A DNA stretch of 64,000 nt from contig NZ_JAOEGB010000001.1 in the NCBI RefSeq assembly GCF_025420585.1, positions 186,001 through 250,000 on the forward strand. The letters run 5' to 3'. The position numbers and the translations under genes are program-made. The notes under the pieces are model-generated. The model was not told where the DNA came from. It was given only the letters and a program-made list of their open reading frames with translations, and ran no database searches. This document shows positions 59,484 through 64,000 of the stretch, piece by piece (position 1 is the stretch's first letter; the number at the start of each line of letters is the position of its first letter). This stretch comes from Planotetraspora sp. A-T 1434 (GTDB taxonomy: Bacteria > Actinomycetota > Actinomycetes > Streptosporangiales > Streptosporangiaceae).

Positions 59484-60413
59484 GTGCATGTGTCCCCGGA
59501 TTCGCAGGATTCCCCGGAGCCAGCCGTAAGCGAGGAGTTGTCCTTCGGCGACGACCGGGAGCCACGGCTTGGCGGTTGGCTGAGGGCGCATCGGGGGCTG
59601 GTCGGTGTGGTGGCGGTCTCCGTTCTGCTGCTCGCCGGGGTGTCGGTCGGCGGCTGGGTGCTCTACCAGCGCTCCCGCCAACCCCTTTCACCCCCCGACG
59701 GTCCCTGGCCCCAAACCGGGACCTTCTCAGCGTTCCTCTGTCAGGGAGGAGATACCGCGTCGGAGGCCTGCAGCGATCGAGGGGCCGTCACCGCCGAGGA
59801 GAAGCAGGCCGTGGCGGCAGTGCTCAACACCAGCCCCGTGGTCAAAGATTTCCACTTTGAGACGCAGGAAGAGGCGTTGGCGAACTTCCGAGCCCTGCCC
59901 GTGGCGGAGGAAGACCATGCGCACGAAGCTCTGCTGGACACCATCGAAGCAGCCGACCTGCCGGAGTCGTATCGCGGCGCTATCGGACCCGGAGATTGGC
60001 GGGCGCTGAAGCGGCGTCTTGAGGCACTGCCAGGTGTCTCCCGGGTCTACGTTTTCCGGGACTACTTCTGGCGCGGGAAAGCCGACTTGTCGATCGCACT
60101 CTGCCCCCAGGCGGGCGAGAGCTACGAACGGTGTGAGGGGCGTGGAGCAGCCAGTCAGACGGACAAAGACGACGTTCTTGGCCGCATCTATGCCCTCCCA
60201 GGCGTGGAGGCCGTCTATTTCGAGGATCGTGCACACGCTCTGAAGGTGTGGCGTCACGTTTGGTGGGAGAGGGCGGTCACAAATAGAGATCTCCCCAATA
60301 TGCCGGAGGCTTACTACGTGAAGCTGGCCGCGCCACCGGTGATCCGGGATATCAGAAAGTCCTTCGCCGGTGTGGCCGGCGTGGCGGAAGTGAGTGACGT
60401 TTCGGGGCCGTAG
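59484..60413 (+). CDS. Single-pass protein with two FtsX-like extracellular domains (copy 2)
   Basis: The 309-residue product is a clear paralogue of the preceding gene: a near-identical membrane segment and linker (LVGVVAVSVLLLAGVSVGGW, YQRSRQPL), then two FtsX-type ectodomains with cysteine pairs (FLCQGGDTASEAC and ALCPQAGESYERC). I set the start at GTG 59484 because it aligns with the paralogue's N-terminus and has the same -10 hexamer seven bases upstream. The open frame begins at 59430. The ectodomains have diverged more than the membrane region, as expected if they bind different partners. No FtsE gene lies nearby. It may regulate cell-wall hydrolases or act as a receptor decoy. Confidence 0.8.
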   Translation: MHVSPDSQDSPEPAVSEELSFGDDREPRLGGWLRAHRGLVGVVAVSVLLLAGVSVGGWVLYQRSRQPLSPPDGPWPQTGTFSAFLCQGGDTASEACSDRGAVTAEEKQAVAAVLNTSPVVKDFHFETQEEALANFRALPVAEEDHAHEALLDTIEAADLPESYRGAIGPGDWRALKRRLEALPGVSRVYVFRDYFWRGKADLSIALCPQAGESYERCEGRGAASQTDKDDVLGRIYALPGVEAVYFEDRAHALKVWRHVWWERAVTNRDLPNMPEAYYVKLAAPPVIRDIRKSFAGVAGVAEVSDVSGP

Positions 60414-60471
60414 GCGGAGGCTGAAGCCGTACCAGTACCGCGATGTGAGGTCGGGGTTTGGCTGGGCAGAG

Positions 60472-60477
60472 TACCCT
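60472..60477 (+). promoter_or_regulatory. Candidate -10 box of leaderless GT2 transcript
   Basis: TACCCT ends eight bases before GTG 60486; no ribosome-binding site lies between. Confidence 0.5.
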
Positions 60478-60485
60478 AACCGGAC

Positions 60486-61415
60486 GTGACCACGCCCGAG
60501 ACCTCTGGAAGCGCTGTGACTCCCGCCGAGAACCCTTACGTGACGATCGTCCTGCCCTGTTACAACGAGCAGGACCACGTCGTTGACGAGGTCGAGCGCA
60601 TCTGCGCGGCCATGGACGCGAGTGGCTACACCTACGAGCTGCTGGCGGTGGACGACTGTTCCACCGACGCGACCCTCGCGCGCCTGCAGGAGGCGGCGCC
60701 GCGGTACCCGAACATGCGGATCAAGGCGTTCCACCGCAACGGCGGCTCGGGCACGGTCCGCAGGATCGGCTCCCAGGAGGCCCGCGGCGAGATCGTCGTG
60801 TGGACCGACGCCGACATGACCTACCCGAACGAGCGGATCCCCGAGCTGGTCCAGATCCTCGAAAAGGACCCCACCATCGATCAGGTCGTGGGCGCGCGGA
60901 CGACGGAGGAGGGCTCGCACAAGCTGCTGCGGGTCCCGGCCAAGTGGTTCATCCGCAAGGTCGCCGAGCGGCTGGCCGGGCAGAGGATCCCCGACCTGAA
61001 CTCGGGCCTGCGGGCCTTCCGCAAGTCGGTCGCCAGGCCGTACCTGCGGCTGCTCCCGCCCGGCTTCTCGTGTGTCACGACGATCACGCTGGCGTTCCTC
61101 TCGAACCAGCACGACGTCTACTACCTGCCGATCGAGTACGCGAAGCGGGCCGGGAAGTCGAAGTTCAGCTTCATCTCGGACGCCTACCGCTACATCCTGC
61201 AGGTCCTGCGGATGGTCATGTACTTCAACCCGCTCAAGGTGCTGATGCCGCTCGCGCTGTGGCTGGTCGGCATCGGGCTGGTCAAGGGCGCGTACGACGT
61301 GATCCGTTACGGGTTCTACCTGACCAGCAACGCCGTCGTGACCTTCCTGTCGGGTCTCCTGATCGCATCGGTGGCGCTGCTGGCCGACCTGATCGTCCGG
61401 TCCAGAGGCGAGTAG
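60486..61415 (+). CDS. Polyprenyl-phosphate glycosyltransferase (family 2, DPMS-like)
   Basis: The 309-residue enzyme has a GT-A domain with YVTIVLPCYNEQDHVVDEV, AVDDCSTDATL, the metal site VVWTDADMTYPN and LNSGLRAFRKSVARPYL, followed by two C-terminal membrane helices (about 235-260 and 275-300). This is the arrangement of dolichyl/polyprenyl-phosphate hexose synthases. It would move a sugar from a nucleotide donor to polyprenyl phosphate on the inner face; the GT-C-type proteins encoded at 53.7-58.1 kb are possible users of that lipid-linked sugar on the outer face. The GTG start has a leaderless-type -10 box. It is 29 bases from the GT4 gene. Confidence 0.92.
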   Translation: MTTPETSGSAVTPAENPYVTIVLPCYNEQDHVVDEVERICAAMDASGYTYELLAVDDCSTDATLARLQEAAPRYPNMRIKAFHRNGGSGTVRRIGSQEARGEIVVWTDADMTYPNERIPELVQILEKDPTIDQVVGARTTEEGSHKLLRVPAKWFIRKVAERLAGQRIPDLNSGLRAFRKSVARPYLRLLPPGFSCVTTITLAFLSNQHDVYYLPIEYAKRAGKSKFSFISDAYRYILQVLRMVMYFNPLKVLMPLALWLVGIGLVKGAYDVIRYGFYLTSNAVVTFLSGLLIASVALLADLIVRSRGE

Positions 61416-61444
61416 GCGGTGGCGCGGCCGTGGGGGGCGGGACG

Positions 61445-62521
61445 ATGAGGATCGCGATCGTCGGGCCGACATATCCGTACAAGGGCGGCGGCGCCCAGCA
61501 CACGACCGAGCTCGCGCACCGGCTCCGAGCACAGGGGCACGATGTCGTGATCGAGTCGTGGAAGGCGCAGTATCCGGCCTTCCTCTACCCCGGGCAGCAG
61601 ACGATCGACACCCCCGAGGGCGAGCCGTACCCGGACACCCGCCGCGAGCTCGACTGGCGGCGGCCGGACGGCTGGGTCCGGTGCGGGAGGCGGCTGCGCG
61701 GCGCCGACCTCGTCATCCTCGCCGTCCTCAGCCCGGTGCAGGTGCCCCCTTACCTCGGCATCCTGTACGGCCTGCGCCGCCGGACCAAGGTGATCGCACT
61801 GTGCCACAACGTGCTTCCGCACGAGGCCAAGCCGTACGACAAGCCTTTGATGAAGGCGCTGCTCACGAGGGTCGGCGGGGTGCTGGCCCACTCCGAGGAG
61901 CAGGCGTCGAAGGCCCGGGAGCTCACCGACGCCCCAGTGCGGGTGGCGGCCCTCGCGCCGCACCTGCCCGCCCGCCGCCCGGAGGCCGCCCTTGAGCGCG
62001 AGCCGTACGGCAGGCTGCTGTTCTTCGGCATCGTCCGCCCCTACAAGGGGCTCGACCTGCTGCTTCGGGCGCTCGCGCAGACGCCGGGCGTCGGGCTGAC
62101 GGTCGCGGGAGAGTTCTGGGGTGGTCTGGAGGAGACCCGGGCCCTCATCGCGGAGCTCGGGCTGTCGGACCGGGTCGAGCTGCGGCCGGGCTATGTGGCC
62201 GCGGACGACGTGCCGGGGCTGTTCGCCGAGGTGGACGCGCTTGTGCTGCCCTACCGCTCGGCGACGGCGAGCCAGAACGTGTGGCTGGGCCACGAGCACG
62301 GCGTCCCGGTGATCGCGACCAGGGTCGGGGCGCTGGCGGACAACGTGACCGACGGGGTCGACGGCCTGCTGCTGGAGCCCGGGTCGGCCGGCGCGCTGGC
62401 CGACGCGCTCAAGCGGTTCTATGAGCCCGGCACGCCCGAGCGCCTGCGGGGCGGAGTCAAGGCCGTGGACCCCGAGCCGTACTGGGCCGCCTACCTGGAG
62501 ACCCTGCTGGCGGGGGGCTGA
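61445..62521 (+). CDS. Family 4 glycosyltransferase
   Basis: The 358-residue GT-B transferase begins MRIAIVGPTYPYKGGGAQHT at ATG 61445, with a G-rich ribosome-binding site nearby. The N-terminal half contains LCHNVLPHEAKPYDKP and HSEEQASKARELT; the C-terminal half has LLFFGIVRPYKGLDLLLRAL, VELRPGYVAADDVPGLF and the donor-binding glutamate region ASQNVWLGHEHGVPVIATRVG. It lies directly after the polyprenyl-phosphate transferase gene and probably belongs to the same unit. The frame upstream of the ATG overlaps the previous gene and is not used. The sugar specificity is unknown. A repeat array follows nine bases after the stop. Confidence 0.9.
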   Translation: MRIAIVGPTYPYKGGGAQHTTELAHRLRAQGHDVVIESWKAQYPAFLYPGQQTIDTPEGEPYPDTRRELDWRRPDGWVRCGRRLRGADLVILAVLSPVQVPPYLGILYGLRRRTKVIALCHNVLPHEAKPYDKPLMKALLTRVGGVLAHSEEQASKARELTDAPVRVAALAPHLPARRPEAALEREPYGRLLFFGIVRPYKGLDLLLRALAQTPGVGLTVAGEFWGGLEETRALIAELGLSDRVELRPGYVAADDVPGLFAEVDALVLPYRSATASQNVWLGHEHGVPVIATRVGALADNVTDGVDGLLLEPGSAGALADALKRFYEPGTPERLRGGVKAVDPEPYWAAYLETLLAGG

Positions 62522-62530
62522 CGCGTCCTC

Positions 62531-62700
62531 TGCATGATCACCGATGAAGTAATCGCATGCGGGGCCGTGTGTGCGGGAACCCGTGCATGATCACAGATGA
62601 GGTGAGCGCGGGCCGGGCCGTGTGTGCGGGAACCCGTGCATGATCACGCACAGGGGCGGGGGAGGTCAGCCGGGGTGCGTGGGAATGTGTGCATGATCAC
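62531..62700. repeat. 53-bp array I: four inverted copies with exact period
   Basis: TGCATGATCAC starts at 62531, 62584, 62637 and 62690, each exactly 53 bp from the next. Three copies are preceded by GGGAACCCG or GGGAATGTG. The last copy overlaps the 3' end of the following minus-strand gene and encodes part of its last eleven residues. Confidence 0.9.
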
Positions 62701-63706
62701 GCGGGAGGGTGGGGGCGGTGGCGCGGGACAGGAGGAAGCCCAGGGCTGCCCAGGTGGCGTCGGCCAGGGTGAACATGACGCGTGACACGACGGCCACGAC
62801 CAGTGCCCTGGGCGTGTCCAGGACCGGGGCCAGGGCGATGACCATCGCGCCTTCGCGCACGCCGATACCCGCCGGGACCACGACCGTCAGGATGCCGGTG
62901 GCCCAGGCCAGCGCGTAGGCGCCCGCGGCCACGGCGTAGAGGGACACCCCGCCGGGCCGCATGCCGGCGATCAGGACCCACAGGTGCACGCCGTACACGA
63001 GCCAGCCGGCCATGGTCCACGCAATGGCCTTCAGCATGGCCGTGCCGCTCAGCACCCGGTCGAGCGGCTCCTTGCGGGCGACGCGCAGGGCCAGGTTCAG
63101 CCCCCAGGTGATCACCCGCGGATGCAGGCCGACGAGGACGAGCGGGATGAGGGCCATCAGCCACCACGCCTCACGGGCGATCTGCTGCGACAGCGTGGCG
63201 GCGGCGAGCGCCAGCGCGCAGCCGAGCGAGGTGACGAGGCCCAGCGCGGTCGCACTGAACGTCCGCCGTGGGGGCGCCCCGTGGTCGCGAGCCAGTTCGA
63301 TCATGGCTGCGAACGCCCACACGGAGCCGGGGATGTACTTGCCGAGCTGCCCCACGAACAGGACCCGCGCCGCGATCCGGAGCGGCAGCGGCGAGCCGAG
63401 CCCGGCGAGGATGTCGCGCCAGGCCACCAGCATGAGGCCCAGACCGGCCAGGACGGCCGCGAAACACGCGCCCAGCGACCACCAGGAAAGCCGCGATATG
63501 GCGGCCGAGGTCTCCGTCCAGTTCCCGGCCAGGCCGTACCCGAGGAAGCCGAGAGCGAGGACCGCGAGGAGGACCCGGAGAAGCGGGCTGGACCGCAGAC
63601 GCCCCAGCAGCCCGCCCAGAGATCGGCGCAGGCGCCTGACCGTGAGTCCGCCAGAGGGTCCGCCAGAGGGTCCGTCCGGGGATCGGCGCGGGGATGGACG
63701 CGGCAT
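62666..63706 (-). CDS. LPG_synthase_TM / AglD-like membrane protein
   Basis: The 346-residue protein has about eight membrane helices and the family motifs FVGQLGKYIPGSVWAF and VVPAGIGVREGAMV. It belongs to the superfamily that includes the flippase part of MprF and the YbhN/UPF0104 proteins, which are thought to translocate or modify lipids or lipid-linked sugars. The N-terminal 25 residues are Pro/Gly/Ser-rich with a repeated GGPSG element. The last eleven residues (RDHAHIPTHPG) come from a 53-bp-family repeat unit read in frame, so the original C-terminus may have ended earlier. It is convergent with the glycosyltransferase gene and could flip its lipid-linked product. Confidence 0.85.
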   Translation of the reverse strand: MPRPSPRRSPDGPSGGPSGGLTVRRLRRSLGGLLGRLRSSPLLRVLLAVLALGFLGYGLAGNWTETSAAISRLSWWSLGACFAAVLAGLGLMLVAWRDILAGLGSPLPLRIAARVLFVGQLGKYIPGSVWAFAAMIELARDHGAPPRRTFSATALGLVTSLGCALALAAATLSQQIAREAWWLMALIPLVLVGLHPRVITWGLNLALRVARKEPLDRVLSGTAMLKAIAWTMAGWLVYGVHLWVLIAGMRPGGVSLYAVAAGAYALAWATGILTVVVPAGIGVREGAMVIALAPVLDTPRALVVAVVSRVMFTLADATWAALGFLLSRATAPTLPRDHAHIPTHPG

Positions 63707-63903
63707 CCGCCAAGGGTAGAGCCTGAAAGCTACCGGCCGGTAGGCCCATGTGGCCCAACCGCGCGGGGACGGGGCCCGGCGAAGGTACTGTTGGGCACCG
63801 TGGAACGGAACCGAGCGATCGCGGCACCCGGCGGGGGGTCGCGGCAGACCATGCTCCCGGACGCGGGTGTGAGATCGGGAGAAAGCGGAGCGGTGATCGA
63901 CCG

Positions 63904-64000
63904 GTGAGCAGAGAACGGGCCGCCCAGCTGGAGTACTCCGAGTTCCAGGCCGCGATGCTGGACGAGGAGAAGCGCCGCCGTAAGGCCGCGAAGATCATCG
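63904..64000 (+). CDS. 5' end of an unidentified gene, cut by the window
   Basis: A frame from GTG 63904, with GGAG upstream at about 63886-63889, runs open to the end of the window and gives 32 residues: polar, charged and helical (ending EEKRRRKAAKII). This is too little for a family assignment. It is divergent from the LPG_synthase_TM-like gene. Given the neighbourhood it may be another glycan-related enzyme, but the visible sequence does not show it. Confidence 0.45.
   Translation, partial: MSRERAAQLEYSEFQAAMLDEEKRRRKAAKII

Noticed and set aside
1-64000. tRNA, rRNA, integrase or transposase genes
   Set aside because: None recognised on either strand; the accessory patch at 30-33 kb has no attachment-site-like repeats that I could see.

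Overview
The window is GC-rich (roughly 70% by eye) with strong G/C third-position bias, many GTG starts, mycothiol-dependent formaldehyde metabolism (mscR), an IdeR/DmdR-type iron box, a biotin-dependent acyl-CoA carboxylase with an epsilon subunit, and leaderless promoters. This points to a chromosomal segment of a mycelial actinomycete, most likely Streptosporangiales (inference). No tRNA, rRNA, CRISPR array, phage or insertion-sequence gene was seen.

Layout. 1-2.2 kb: 3' end of a BTAD regulator, then a lipoprotein and a secreted protein. 2.2-4.3 kb: alkylation repair (Ada-AlkA fusion plus Ogt). 4.7-7.6 kb: NYN-domain protein, then accE and accD. 7.9-10.3 kb: ABC exporter pair. 10.4-13.1 kb: PEP carboxylase with a dre-like site upstream. 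13.3-16.5 kb: fdhD and a YdeP-type molybdopterin oxidoreductase. 16.5-20.4 kb: birA, a bacterial PH protein, class III adenylate cyclase, mscR. 20.4-21.3 kb: two iron boxes, a 59-residue bfd gene and bfr. 21.5-29.9 kb: two-component pair, GtrA protein, lipoprotein, purK-purE, UDP-glucose dehydrogenase, acyl-CoA dehydrogenase. 30-33.1 kb: accessory patch with a secreted protein, a predicted protein-glutaminase, a TetR regulator and a truncated hemerythrin gene.

From 33.2 to 63.7 kb nearly everything concerns cell-surface polymers: two LCP ligases, GT2 and GT4 glycosyltransferases, a CDP-glycerol glycerophosphotransferase-like protein, a TarI-TarJ-like fusion, a set combining a glycerol-1-phosphate dehydrogenase, a CTP-type nucleotidyltransferase and two CDP-alcohol phosphatidyltransferases, an acyltransferase, two GT-C-type membrane proteins, tandem FtsX-ectodomain proteins and a flippase-like LPG_synthase_TM protein. 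Together these could activate polyol phosphates and sugars with CTP or polyprenyl phosphate, build a teichoic-acid-like polymer or unusual phospholipid head group, and attach it to peptidoglycan.

The most striking unexplained structure is a family of about 39 copies of a short element, GTGATCATGCACGGGTTCCC and variants. It is arranged at nine loci with a period of almost exactly 53 bp. Copies read outward from both flanking genes and at several loci meet in a central hairpin. One array of three copies (159 bp, frame-neutral) lies inside the coding sequence of a membrane glycosyltransferase.
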